Under the pieces are notes generated by a model. That model was given only the letters and a program-made list of their open reading frames with translations, made no database searches and was not told where the DNA came from. Shown here piece after piece: positions 10,971 through 22,199 of a DNA stretch of 64,000 nt (the first letter of the stretch is position 1; the number at the start of each line of letters is the position of its first letter). Location of the stretch: positions 186,001 through 250,000 of the forward strand of contig JADLZK010011228.1 of NCBI GenBank assembly GCA_015847255.1, read 5' to 3'. Source of the stretch: Hyparrhenia diplandra. Its lineage: Eukaryota > Streptophyta > Magnoliopsida > Poales > Poaceae. The translations under genes and the position numbers were made by a program.

Positions 10971-11508
10971 CGTAGCAGCCTGCTAGGCTGTGCGGCGTGC
11001 GGCACGCTGCAGGCAGAGAGGGCGGCTCGCCGGCGTCGCGATTTGGAGAGTGCGCACTGAGGAAAGCACATGGGCGATGCGGCCAAGGGAGCAGCGGCAT
11101 GCGGGTAGCAGGATGGGGAAGGAAAGAATGAGTGGTGGAGAATGGGTGGATGAAGATGAGAGAGAGAGAACGAGCGGAGCGTCCAGTCCAAAGCGTGAAG
11201 TGCGGGGAACAGCTTTTTGGGCCGGTAGCCCACGACGCGCTCGTCCGATTAGATTAGGACGCTCTAATGAGAGCATTACCGATTGGTATTGTTTACACGT
11301 AACCCTTCGGCCTTGGCCGTTCTAGAAGGCTCGACTTCGTGGTCCTCCGCCTGCCACGCCGATTCGTAGTTGAAGACAAAGTCGCAATCTAGCCTCAGAC
11401 GTCAGACCCGAGACGGAGATCGCCTGCCGCCTGGTAAATTCTATTAAAGGAGATTAGATGTTGACCATGAAATGACTGAATGATTCGATAGATTGTTGTA
11501 TCTGTGTA

Positions 11509-11744
11509 CTCCGTCCGTCCCTTTAAAAGTGTCATCCCGGTTTCCGTGCAATCTTATTTAATCACTCGACTTATTCAATTTTTTTACATAAATATTATTT
11601 ATTTTTATGACTTATTTTATCATTAGAGATACTTTAATAATTATTTATTTAATTTATTATTTGTAGAAATTTTTTGAATAAAAACGAATGGTCAAAGTCG
11701 ATATCCAAAAGTCAAAAACGTCAATCTCATAGGGACGCAGGGAG
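11509..11744. mobile_element. Stowaway MITE
   Basis: TA duplications at 11507-11508 and 11745-11746. Left end CTCCGTCCGTCCCTTTAAAA; the right-end complement begins CTCCCTGCGTCCCTATGAGA. Length 236 bp, AT-rich interior. Confidence 0.88.
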
Positions 11745-12189
11745 TACAGTACAGGATGGATTTATACAATGTGAAAGGGTGCCTACCAAAGGGGCAACTT
11801 GCCTCCTACGTTTCCTACCAAAGGGCCTAAAATCCCTAATTGTCATTAGCAGGATTATCCTAATTGATCACTAATTAACAATACTAATTATTCCTAATAC
11901 TCCCCGATTGATCTTGTGTAGGCTCCGTTTAATTTTTTGTGCAGGCACCGTTTAAACTTGTGTATCCAATATTGCTTGTTAATCAGTCATAGTCTTGAAT
12001 CTTTGGAAAACCCCTGTGGAAAAAACCAAAGTATATTGATATACCAGACAAAAATTCCTTAAAAATCTAGTGGAAAAAATAAGGAGAACAACCATGATAT
12101 ATATATAATTCCCAATATTTATAGACCCTTTAGGTGATCCTAAAGACATAGTCTAAAAATAATTTGATCAATGATCAATATGTCATATA

Positions 12190-12199
12190 TAATACTATC
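12190..12199. repeat. 10-bp target-site duplication, left copy
   Basis: TAATACTATC, exact copy at 13810-13819. Confidence 0.85.
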
Positions 12200-13809
12200 G
12201 GAAAAAGTTTACTTAACCCTCCAAACTATTGGCCAGTGTCTAGTCATTACCATGAGCTTCAAAACCGTCTAATGACCACATTAAACTTTTACCAAACCAT
12301 TCAAATCAACCCCGGGTGGTTTTGAGCACCTGGTTTTGTCTACATGGCGCTGGTATTGCCTAAGTGGCACTCCAACTTGGCAAGCAGTGACGTCGTGGCA
12401 GCGGGGCCTAGCTGTCAGGCAACCTTCCTCTCTCTCTCTACCCACAAGTTTTCTCAATGATAGGTGGTTCCCACCTGTCATCTCCCACCTCCGGCCTGGG
12501 TCGTGGGATGTCCGCGGCCCGGGGCTAGGGGACGTCGGCGGCGGCGGCCTTCTCGGCCGCGCTCGCGCTGCTCCATACGCGGTCTACCCGCGCGTCGCTT
12601 TCAGCGGCTAGGGGACGGGTTGGCAATTGTTCGGCGTTCGCGAGGCCGCGCGCTCGCGGCGTCGTGTTCGTTTGGGCCGAGCCGTGCTACGAGGGGGCCA
12701 GGGCCACTGGCGCGCTGTGGGGCAGCCGAGGGTCGCGCGTCTGTCGTGGGCAGCACCGCGTGCCTCACCGCGGCTGGGCTCCCGCTCCCGCTCACAATGG
12801 AGGGCTACGTCTTGCGGCTGCGGCTTCCCTCGCCTGGGGCCAAGGGCCTCGGCGCACACTCGTGCGCCCTCGGCTGGTGAGCCACGACCGCATCGGGCGC
12901 GCATCCGCCCGGCAAATAAGATTCGCATCCGCAACGACCTCGTCTTTGCCGGAATCACGCTCACGCCGCCGTCTCTCCGCAACATCTGCAACGGCCTCAT
13001 TGGCGCCGACGACCATCACCGCGGGCTGCTCAGTGGTCGACTTCTGGGCAGCCGCCATCCGTGGGTTTGTGTCGGCGTGGGTGCTCATCGGGCTCAACGC
13101 GACCGCGGCTGCCAGCCCGCTTCAAGACGCTACCGGAGGCCGCGGCCGCACGGTGGGTGCGGCGCGTGGGGTCCTCGCCGCGAGAGTACGTGGAAGCAGA
13201 TCCACGGGCGGCCGGGCGGCCAGACGGCCTGTTCATGGGCGGCGGCGGGAGGGCTGCTGGCCGCCAACGTAGTGAAGATCCCGGTGATCGCCGTGGATGC
13301 GCTACGATCCGGCTGGTGGGGTGCTCGTCATCGCCGGCGTGCCTCGGGGTAGTTCCGCCGTCTTGCCACGCCACCGGGCCGCTATGGCTGGCGGTAAGAA
13401 GGTGGTCGAGGTCTTTGTGACGGGTTAAAGGTGTCGGACGCGTGAAAGAGAGGGGAGAGAGTTGAGGTAGGTCCGCCGCCCGGCGAGGTCGCCGTCGGCG
13501 AAGTTCTTGCTGGGTCGATGCGGCGGACGCCGTGGTCAGCACGGGGTCCTGTCTTGAGCACGAGTAGCACATGTTACTTGCACATGGGCCCACCCGTTAG
13601 TCCGATTCAACCCACGGAATCCATCCTTGCGCCACCATGTCAAAACCCTTTCAAAGACTGGACGCCACGTAAGCAAAATAACCCTCCAAAACCGCCCGGG
13701 GGTGATTTGCACGGTTTGACAAAGTTTAATGTGCTTGTTAGACGGTTTTGAAGTTTGTGGCAATGGTTAGACACGCCCAATAGTTGAGGGGGTTAAGTGG
13801 ACTTTTTCC
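12200..13809. mobile_element. Pack-MULE carrying an ammonium-transporter fragment
   Basis: The 10-bp direct repeat TAATACTATC lies at 12190-12199 and 13810-13819, a Mutator-size target duplication. The ends are inverted repeats beginning GGAAAAAGT; both continue through ACTTAACCC, a (t/c)caaactattgg-like block, cttcaaaaccgtctaa and ccccgggtggttttg, giving TIRs of about 130 bp (12200-12330 and 13680-13809). The 1.3-kb interior is GC-rich, unlike the AT-rich surroundings, and includes an AMT1-like gene fragment. No MuDR transposase is present, so the element is non-autonomous. Confidence 0.88.
12980..13310 (+). pseudogene. captured AMT1-type ammonium transporter fragment
   Basis: Inside the Pack-MULE the plus strand encodes pieces of the C-terminal half of plant AMT1 transporters, which are plasma-membrane ammonium channels. 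NICNGLIGA (12980) and ITAGCSVVDFWAA (about 13013) correspond to the conserved transmembrane segment before the AMT1 signature. GFVSAWVLIGLNATAAA follows in the same frame (about 13064-13110). A further piece, GRPDGLFMGGGGR (about 13216-13254), is in another frame, and residues between them are missing. With no start, no N-terminal membrane helices and frame changes it cannot make a transporter. Recognition rests on recalled AMT1 motifs. Confidence 0.75.
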
Positions 13810-13819
13810 TAATACTATC
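13810..13819. repeat. 10-bp target-site duplication, right copy
   Basis: Exact copy of 12190-12199. Confidence 0.85.
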
Positions 13820-14099
13820 CTTAAAAACCCATGTTGAAAAAAAAAAGATAATATGATAACTTCTCACAAAAACCTTTTAGAAAGAATGTGAGGAGAATCT
13901 TTGGAAAAGCCCTATGGAAAAAATCCAAAGTAGTACCGGTATATCAGGTAAAACTCCTTAAAAACCCAATGGAAAAAAATATGGAGAAAACCCTGTGATA
14001 TACAATCACCGATGTTGTTAGACCCTTTGAGATAAGCTCAAACTCTTAGTCTAATAACACGTTGACCATATGGTCAATATGCTCGTATATCATCTTCCA

Positions 14100-16500
14100 A
14101 AAACCCCGGTGGGGAAAAACTTGATAATATAGTATATAACTTTATATTGGCATTGCCTCATCAAAAAACTTTATACGAGATACCATGAAAGAAAAATCTC
14201 AAATAAAGAAAAGAGTACAATGTATCATATGTCACAATATCATCCACCAAAACCCAATGGGAAAAACGGATGATATGACATAATCTTGTGTCGATATTGC
14301 CTCATTAAAAACTTTCTATGAGAAACCTTGAGGGAAAACTCATACGAAGAAAAGAGTGCAATATGATGTTTTCAACAAGTTATTAATCGAGGGAGAGATG
14401 AGAGATTCTCCCCATGAAACTTGCAAACCTTTGATATTAAAATGTACTCAACACATAAGAAATGTGGAGTATGGTATACTATGTGAATATCTCTTCGAGA
14501 TTATCACAATACGTAGTTTGCAAATGTTCATATGTCCATATGACCTATGGAACAAAACTATCTTAATGCAAAATATTGTAATAAGTATAACTTGTCCCCA
14601 TCTAAACAACAAAAGATGCATTACCTTTATAGGTAACGACCTTTGATTCAATAGAATCATTACCACATAACTTCATTATGTGATATATCATTATGTCAAG
14701 CTATGCACATTCATGTGTAGCTTTGTATAATGCAATTTCAGAATGATGAATGGAATTGACCATTAAATGTCTACTTAAAGACTATTACAAACCGGTCTTT
14801 CCATATATATGTAAAGACTATTTCAATGATCTGGAATTTGAGGATCTTATAAATAACCAGCATCAAAATATCCATATAACTGGATCTTGGATTATACCAA
14901 GATCGCATGTGCTATTTTGATATGTCAAAGATATTCTTGACTTCAATCTACCAACATTTGGTAGAGTAGCGTTGCTACTAGATAGCAAATTGTTGCAAAA
15001 GATAATATCCGCTAGGAATTTTTGCAATATATTACTAGCGCATAAATAGCACAAAGATAATGGACCACATGTCCCAATATCTCATTTCAATCACTATGGT
15101 ATAAAATAATCTTCCTCTATCACGTGGTAGAACAACCATAGGATTACCTTTCATCTTGAGCCATTCAATATGTCGATGATATATATAGCTTTGCTTAAAA
15201 AAACCTAGGAAAAGATACTTGGGTCCTAAACACAAAATAAAAGTTTTGGATTAGACCATATCTCCCATCTCTAGACTCCGTCTTCGGATTACAACATGCT
15301 ATTGTCAAGTGTTCGTTACCAATGATGTCAAGATTGTGGACAATCATATAATACTAGGAAAACCAATTAAAGGACTCCAAAATGAACACTACGTGTAACC
15401 AATCTTGTATACCTTCAATTTAAGGAATACATACAAGGTCGGTTGTACCAAATTCGTCTTAGCTGCATTAATCCATGTATTGACTTAAGCAATACACAAT
15501 ATGTGTTGCGCTTTTATGTATGGGTGTTTGGTATGTGAACTCCATCCTGAAAGCTTCACAAATATACCAAATCAAGTGATTATATGCAATCACTACACCT
15601 ATCAACTGCAAAGACAGATGCTTTTGTACTGATAATCAAAGTTAGTATCGGAAATTTAACTTACCATGGAGAATAGCTACATTGAAAAATAATGCTTTGG
15701 GCTTTATGTAAAACCCCATTGTGCTATTAGTCTTGCTTTATATCTCACCACCACATTGTTCTCAATGTCATAGGATGAAAACACTTTGTACCCATAGTAA
15801 AGGTACGCGAGGTGTTAGCTTTACAACTCCTAACTCCTCTTTTCTGGTGAGCAAGACTATCTTTGTATCTATAACTCAACAAGTTCCAGTAAGATTGTAA
15901 GAGTGACAACGCACTCTACCATGGTCTTATTAACTAGATAACTTGCAATATAGTATAGATTTTTTCAGAGAAGTATGAGTCGACTTGTGTAGCCTTTATA
16001 TGATATAATTCTTACATTATCAAAACTAAAGATGAACCCGTGACTCATCGTGATTTCCACAAACGAGAGTTAGGGCTTTCCGATATCCCGGCATCGGTAT
16101 TTTAGTGCACTTCCGAGTCAGGCTTGTGAATTATAAATATCCATAGGACATAACATGTCTTCTAGGTGTCTTTCAACCAAAAGGTTGAGTTGCATTTTTA
16201 GTCTTTTTTTGCTTGCCAGGAATCGCATCTTGCCACTTGGAAGTCTTCTCCCTCTCTTATAGCCAATATGAGGGTGAGTGGTACATTCCATTCTTTCTGG
16301 CACTTTCCTTACAGGATGGAGAGACTTTATAACACCTTTATAATCTATGAAAGTATTTAGGCGTTTTTGGTAATACTATGCAAATCAATTATTCTTTGAA
16401 CTCAATGTTAATCTCCAATTTCCAAGTGAGATATTGATACTATCAAGAGCGAGTTCAACTAACTCCTCTCGAATTCAATATCCACAATATGGACAAACCA
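14100..16500. other. AT-rich region, probably decayed retrotransposon leader/internal sequence
   Basis: Contains repeated blocks such as ccaaaacccaatgggaaaaa and tattgcctcat(c/t)aaaaact with gaaaagagt(a/g)caat (14110-14370), a style common in non-coding parts of plant copia elements. Beyond about 14400 there is no conserved gag, integrase or reverse-transcriptase motif in any frame I could recognise, and no clear repeat ends. Confidence 0.35.
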
Positions 16501-17985
16501 TTGATTCAGTCTATTTAGCACGTGATCCACAATATGACCCCCTCGCCCTGCTAGGCGAAGCTTTCCGTGCTACTCCCGACGAGAACCCTAGGTGCCGCCT
16601 CGCTATCCGCATATAGGAGGGGTGCGGGATGCCTCTTTTTGCCACTCCTTGGCTTGAAGAAGAAGGAGAATCCTCATGCATCTCGGTCCGACGCGCTCAT
16701 GGTCCTCCTCCTAGGGGATTCCAACCCGAGAACCTGAAATCAACCACCAAGAAATGCGGTGAGAAAACAAGATTGTCGCACAACACCCCTACCGGGCGCA
16801 CCAACCGTGGTGTTCTAAAAACCGGAGGGTCCCAAGAACTCGACAAGTAAATTTTTGGCCGCGCGTCTCTCGGTCCCTAGGTGGCTGTGCAAGAAGAACA
16901 CAAGGGAAATAAAACCGAAAAGAGGCAAAGGGTTATATCCTGGTTCGGGCATGAAGGCCCTACGCCCAGCAGCGTCGATCTCCTCATGTTATCTTGCACC
17001 GAAAGTGCTCGTAGTAGGGGTTTAAAAGCATATGCGAGAGAGGAGGCATGCTCCAAGTCTCTTGTGAGCTATGGTGGAATGAGCGTGGGAGCTAAGAGTT
17101 CTGATGAGGTACTCTCTACTAGGAGGGAGCAGGTGGAAGGGAAGAGAAAGAGGAGGAGGACCTTCCCCTTTTCCCCTGTTGTCTCGGAATATGGCCTCGA
17201 GGCCCCGGCCTTTGGATGTTGGCTCCGGCCGTAGGCCTCTCTCTCCTTTCTTTCTTCTCTTTCCCGTTTCCTCCTCTCAGGCCAGGCCCCGCCTTTTATA
17301 GTTGAAGGGAGAGGGCCGGCGTTGGTAGGAAGGTATCATGATGGCTTCTTATCTTGACGTGGTTGTCATGGTCCGTGTAGCGTGCTCCTGAGGCTGATGC
17401 GTTGTCTCTAGGTGGGCCGCCGAGGTTGCCTCCGCACCCCGAGGTCTTCATCGGCCGCGGTGAATGGGCCGGGCACCGCCCTTGTGGCCGCCGTCTTGGG
17501 CCCCGTGGACGGGGCGTGTCGGGGATGGCAGCTTGCTTTGCTATGCGATCGTTATCCTTATCGGGCCCCGCGGCGTGACGGTGCCCCGTGGCCCCGGGCT
17601 GTCTTTGGGTCTCCGCTAAGTTGACCGGAGAGGGGCGGCAGGCCTAGCGACGGGGTTCGCGGGCCTGTAAGTGTGTCGTGTCGCCTTTGGCCATTGACTC
17701 AGATTGCCTTGTTTAGGAAGCCCGCGGGCGGTGTCGAGGATGATACCTTCTTTCTTTCTAAGCGAAGGAGTGGGACGGAGGCTCGGCAGCCCTTGCATCG
17801 GGCCGCATTTGCCCAAGCTCGGGCGAGTCGGAGCATCCCCGAGCCTGAGCAAGACCGTCCGTCGTGGACACCTTTGTGGGCCTTCGTCATGGTTCTGGGT
17901 GGGCCAGCTCCCTGGGCCTGGCGCTAATGGGTCCGCCTTGTGAGGGGTCCGTTTTGGTGGCCCCTACACTCTCCATTACAATGGT
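16500..17985. other. GC-rich non-coding stretch, unclassified repeat
   Basis: A sharp rise in GC content begins near 16540. Open frames exist on both strands but have no recognisable domain, start context or splice pattern, and look like chance frames in GC-rich DNA. TTTTATAG near 17295 and the abrupt end at about 17980 suggest an LTR-like or other repeat, but no pair was found. Confidence 0.25.
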
Positions 17986-18619
17986 TTCAGATTTAGAAAT
18001 ATCCAATTCCTCAGCCTGTACTCAAATTCTAATTACTTGCTGATTATATTTTTTTATGATATTACCGCTAATACTATTTCCATAGTATTTGTACCAGTGA
18101 CATTCACTATCACTTTTCGCTAAACAACAACTACGTAGTAGGCTACCTGCCTACCATGTTTGTCTACTGAAACTGCTCCTTCATACTAATGTTCACTGAA
18201 ACTAAACTGAACTGTGCCTCCCACAAACTCCACTATTTTACTAAACTGCAAACTAACACTATGTACTCTTGCAGAGACTCCGCGATTGGCAGCATCGACG
18301 CCACTCTCAGCATCAGCGATTCAGATTGCAATGCAGTTTTGCCGCAATCAGTGGTTGTAGCCCCTACTTGCACCAAGTTATCACTGATCCAGTGATTGCC
18401 TCTGTTGTTTCATCAGATACCAAGGCCGGAGACGCCCATTACTTGAAAAACAAACATGCTTATTTCCGTTTTTCATTTCTTGATTACTGGCCCTTTGTCA
18501 TGCTATTTTCACACAATTTCTGTTCACCATATTCAAATTGGCGCCAAAAAATTACTATATAGTAAAAATAGCTCCCAACCTACATATACATGTGAAAGAT
18601 ACCTTCGCTGCATGATTTA

Positions 18620-18668
18620 GTTATGTTCCAACTTCCGACCCGCACGACTGCGCGGGGTTTCCTGCTAG
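18620..18668 (+). mobile_element. possible Helitron 3' terminus, plus strand
   Basis: CCCGC-acgactgc-GCGGG can form a short hairpin and is followed after about eight bases by CTAG (18665-18668), the usual Helitron 3' layout. The next base is C rather than T and no matching 5' TC end was identified, so this is tentative. Confidence 0.35.
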
Positions 18669-18679
18669 CATATACATAT

Positions 18680-18788
18680 AGGTTTTACCTTTGCAAACGC
18701 AACAACTTAAAAATTATTGATGATTTATATTTTTAATGTTTGACCCAAACCTTGTCCTTAATATCAAGTTTTTTAGGTATGGACGGAG
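18680..18788. mobile_element. truncated Stowaway MITE
   Basis: The right end ggacggag followed by TA is present, preceded by MITE-like sequence (acaacttaaaaattattgat, then caaaccttgtccttaa). The left terminal repeat is missing; the fragment starts next to the possible Helitron end. Confidence 0.5.
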
Positions 18789-18914
18789 TATGTAGTAACA
18801 AAACCAATAAGACAACCAGCAGAGGAACGTGAAATCACAACGGATTGGAGGAAGAAACATGAACTCGACGGAGTTATTACATTTCTGCCGGCTAAATCAC
18901 CTGCTACTGCTAGA

Positions 18915-21900
18915 TCAGGCGCTAATGGTCCTGCCGCCGTCGACGACGATGACTTGGCCAGTGACGTAGGACGCCGCCGGCATGCAGAGGAATGACACCA
19001 TGGACGCCACCTCCTCTGGTTCGCCAGCCCGTTGCAACGGGACATGTGACAACGATTGCGCTACGGCCTCCTGTGGTGCCTATTAGGAGTATATAATTTA
19101 CTTGTTGACTAATGTCTTGTACTCCCTCCGTCCCTAAAAGATTGTCACTGTGTTTCCCGAGACACAAATACCGACAATTATATATTAAAATATAAAAATA
19201 TTTATGCTAAGTAATTAACATCATCAGAAAGATCTTTAAGTCTAGTTTTTTTAATATATTTATTTAAAAATTTAAATGTTGCATGTATTTTCTACAAATT
19301 GAGTCAAACTTATGGCACGATCCACGGTGACAGTCTTGTAGGGACAGAGGGAGTAAGCAATTATATAAGTAAATATATAAATAATCATGTCTCCCTAGGA
19401 GTACAAGTACCTCTCTCGCCATGTCGGTCATGATCAATCCAGGTGCCACGCAGTTCACACGAATCTTATCGCTGGCCCACTCGGTGGCTAGGCTCCTCGT
19501 CAGTTGGTTCATTCCGGCTGCCATCTCGGTGCAACCGTGCAAACAATTTAGTATGGCGGACATAATATATGGTAAGCCAAATGATGTATATGTACCATCT
19601 ATTACCATGTATGTTTAGGTTAGTACTCCCTCTGTACTCATAATAGATGTCGTTTTTATAAGATTTGAGTCAAACATTGACAATATAAATCATCAATAAC
19701 TTTTAAGTTGTTGGCTTTGCAAATGTGAAAACTATATGGATATATTTGTCTTGAAAAATACTTTCATAAAAATATACATATATATTTTTTCATAAATAAT
19801 TTTATAATAACAAAAGGTCAAAGTTGTGTTTTCGGGACCGTGTCGCTGTTCTAAACGACATGTTTTATGAGTACCGAGGGAGTATGTAATAGACATTAAT
19901 GATAGGCAAGTGTGAAAGTTGTATTTTGGAATGTTTGTTACAGTTCGGTTTGTATATATTTTGAACTCTGTATTTCTTATATTTCAAGATGGTGTGGTTA
20001 TCTCAAACAAGTAAATTTTTACATGTGCAGTTACGGTGTTTGTGATTTAAAATACTTTCAAATTTTCCAGACTTTAATGATTATTGATTGCCCGTATGCC
20101 ATGGAATTTATCAAGGAAAATGGAGTGTCCAATTCTAAATTCGAAATGAATAATTCCAGTTGTACAGGACTCGGCATGTAGCTGAACCTCAACATCATGT
20201 TGTTGACAGCACATAAACAAACAACTTTTAATTGAATAATAAAAAAATATGTCTCCTGCAATGCTTGGTGAAGCGTTACAAAAACAACAAATATGAATAA
20301 TCATTTACTTCCAAACTTTTTTTGGAGGAAACTACTTCAAAAGTTTTCAAGTTGTATACTTTGGAAATCAGAATATCTGAAAAGTCATTTGATTTTTATT
20401 TTAAAAAAAATAGAGTAATACCTTTGGCAGTGCTATAGAGTGTGATCCCGTGGTAGGCTAAGAAGCTTCCAATGGAGGAGATGTTGACGATGCTTCCTCC
20501 TCCAGTTATGGAGGAGTTGAGGAGGAGAGGGTGCGCGAGTTCGCAAAGGTGGAAGCACGACTCCAAGTTGGTCGAGTTGCAACGCGGGAAGTCCTCCGCC
20601 GTGCATTGCACCACTGGTTTCGCGAACAGCTGCGCCGCGTTGTTCACCTGTGTACGTCTCAAGCATGTATCACTACCACAAAAACAAATTTGAAATGCAA
20701 CTCATTTTGAATCTTTTGATTAACAGAGGTACACAAAACGGTCTATAAAGATAACAAATGATTTTCAGAGGCGATCAACTCATTCTCAAAGACAAGAACA
20801 GGTCAAATATCCAAAAGGCAAACTTCTTAATAACGTTCACATGAGGCCCAATACTAACCATGTTTATATAATAGTGTTTAAAATCGTGGGCTATTGAACT
20901 TAGCGGGAGGTTGGATAAAATGCTATATCGGTGGTTCTATTTCGGCGCTATTCGGCGCTAACGAGCACGGTAACAACTAGCTTGCTATTTTTTACCAAGG
21001 TATATAAGCACACGCTTAGAGGCGCACCTTTTCTTGGGATTTACCGTAGCGACGTTTTCGCCGACGGACGGCGCACGCGTGGTGACTTCGAGAATCTCCA
21101 GATCTGTCGAAAGTACACAGTCCTTCGGTGGTGCTCATAGGGGGGTTTGTGTACGTGTGTTCGTAGGGGTGAGTGTGCGTGCGTGTTGTGAGCGTCTACG
21201 TTGTACTGTGTAATTCTAAAAAAAAAAAAAAGAGTTCTGCTATGACCTTCAGTCTTCCCTCAGCTCTCTTGAGCTGTTTCTCTCCTGACTCAATCGGTAG
21301 CGGCACAAGGCGGTTACGGTAACCCACTGAAGACACTCTCTTATCTCATCCCCCTCAAGGTGGAGAACTGAGCCAAGAGCACAGAGAATAGTGAAGAAAC
21401 CTATTGCGCTTAGCAGGAGGTCTCTGAAAACCCTTTTTGTGCTTTTTTTTAGGAGACTGCAGGAGCTAAATCCCCTACAAGAAAGTATGCAAAAAAAAAA
21501 CAGGACAAGGTTTACAAATGAGTGGAGGTGCATGGATGCTCAGTATGTCGTATTGACGTGTGACCTGTAGTCATCAAACTAATTGGCATGGAAATGGATA
21601 TGATGTACGGGACATCAATAAGTTACGTTTCACCTCACCAGAATGTCGAGCTTGCCATCGAAGGTGGCCTTGACAGTCTCCATGAGCCTCTCCCGGTCTG
21701 CGCGAACGGCGAGGTCACAGGCCGAGACGGTGACGCTCAGCCCTTTCTCGGACCACCGCTGGCGGCAGGCCTCAAGGTCAGCCGCGCTGCGCGAGCACGT
21801 GTGCACCCGTACGCCGAACGCAGCCAGCTCCTCCACGATGGCGTGGCCGATCCCCTTGCTGCCGCCGGTGACCAGCGCCGTCGCGCCCGCCAGGCTCCAC

Positions 21901-21935
21901 CGCTCGCCACTGCTAGTGCCGCCGGCGACCGCCAT
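18915..21935 (-). CDS. tropinone reductase-like SDR, copy B (intact frame)
   Basis: Short-chain dehydrogenase/reductase of the plant TRL group, expected to be an NADP(H)-dependent soluble oxidoreductase; the substrate cannot be told from sequence. Exons on the minus strand: 21935-21639, 20647-20422, 19517-19411 and 19079-18915, all with GT/AG borders. Total 795 bp, 264 residues, normal for the family. Motifs: TGGSKGIG cofactor loop in exon 1, NLES with the catalytic-tetrad Asn, ISSIG with the catalytic Ser, YSTAK with catalytic Tyr and Lys in exon 2, NCVAPG in exon 3, VTGQVIVVDGG in exon 4. The structural motif NNAG reads NNAA, shared with copy A but not copy C. The start MAVAGG was chosen by alignment to the other copies; an upstream in-frame ATG at 21983 would add 16 residues. 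Introns 2 and 3 hold Stowaway MITEs. Confidence 0.85.
19122..19353. mobile_element. Stowaway MITE in intron 3 of TRL copy B
   Basis: TA duplications at 19120-19121 and 19354-19355. Left end CTCCCTCCGTCCCTAAAAGA; the right-end complement begins CTCCCTCTGTCCCTACAAGA. 232 bp, no coding. Confidence 0.9.
19626..19882. mobile_element. Stowaway MITE in intron 2 of TRL copy B
   Basis: TA duplications at 19624-19625 and 19883-19884. Left end CTCCCTCTGTACTCATAATA; the right-end complement begins CTCCCTCGGTACTCATAAAA. 257 bp. Confidence 0.9.
20980..21232 (+). mobile_element. 3' end of a non-LTR retroposon in intron 1 of TRL copy B
   Basis: The stretch ggtggtgctcatagggg, then gtgtgcgtgcgtg, then gagcgtctacgttgtactgtg ending in a 13-base A-run (21219-21231) resembles the 3' ends of a common grass SINE/LINE family. 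The 5' limit is uncertain and no target duplication was fixed. Family naming is from memory. Confidence 0.5.
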
Positions 21936-22199
21936 ACTTGGCCCTCTCTCCCTCCGTACTACGTCTCCGTGCGCGTGTCTCACGCAGTGTACGTACCAAG
22001 TATATGCTTAGATCCAGTGTACTTAACGCATATTTGGAAAGATATGGCAGCGAGCTTAACGCCTCGACACCACCACACGACGATCCAGTTCCAGTATACG
22101 GATGGTGGCTTTGTTCCCCGTCGTTCATTTTGCTCCATAATTTCTGGAAAGAGACAAAGCGGGCCTTGTGCGTTTCTTCCATGCATTCAAAAGCTGATA

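Larger units (their letters stand above)
9487..11291. mobile_element. possible gene-fragment-carrying transposon (ends uncertain)
   Basis: A 12-bp direct repeat CGATTGGTATTG lies at 9487-9498 and 11280-11291 and could be a target duplication, although inverted ends inside it are weak. Between them are a GC-rich block (9500-9800), a short-unit tandem repeat (9860-10320) and a mosaic of GC-rich sequence including a GH20 hexosaminidase gene fragment. This composition is typical of Pack-MULEs. The boundary call is inference; the contents are seen. Confidence 0.35.
11996..14090. repeat. duplicated unit split by the Pack-MULE
   Basis: A unit of about 200 bp starting at aatctttggaaaa (11998) recurs from 13890 with the same order of blocks: ggaaaaa(a)ccaaagta, ccttaaaaa, tagaccctt and gatcaatatg-like. 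The repeated aaaaccc(a/t)(g)tggaaaa blocks resemble leader sequence of plant LTR retrotransposons. The Mutator-like element at 12200-13809 was inserted at the end of the first unit. Confidence 0.65.

Noticed and set aside
10326..11233. Long minus-strand frames of 150-240 codons
   Set aside because: Antisense to the captured GH20 fragment in GC-rich DNA; low-complexity composition and no domain.
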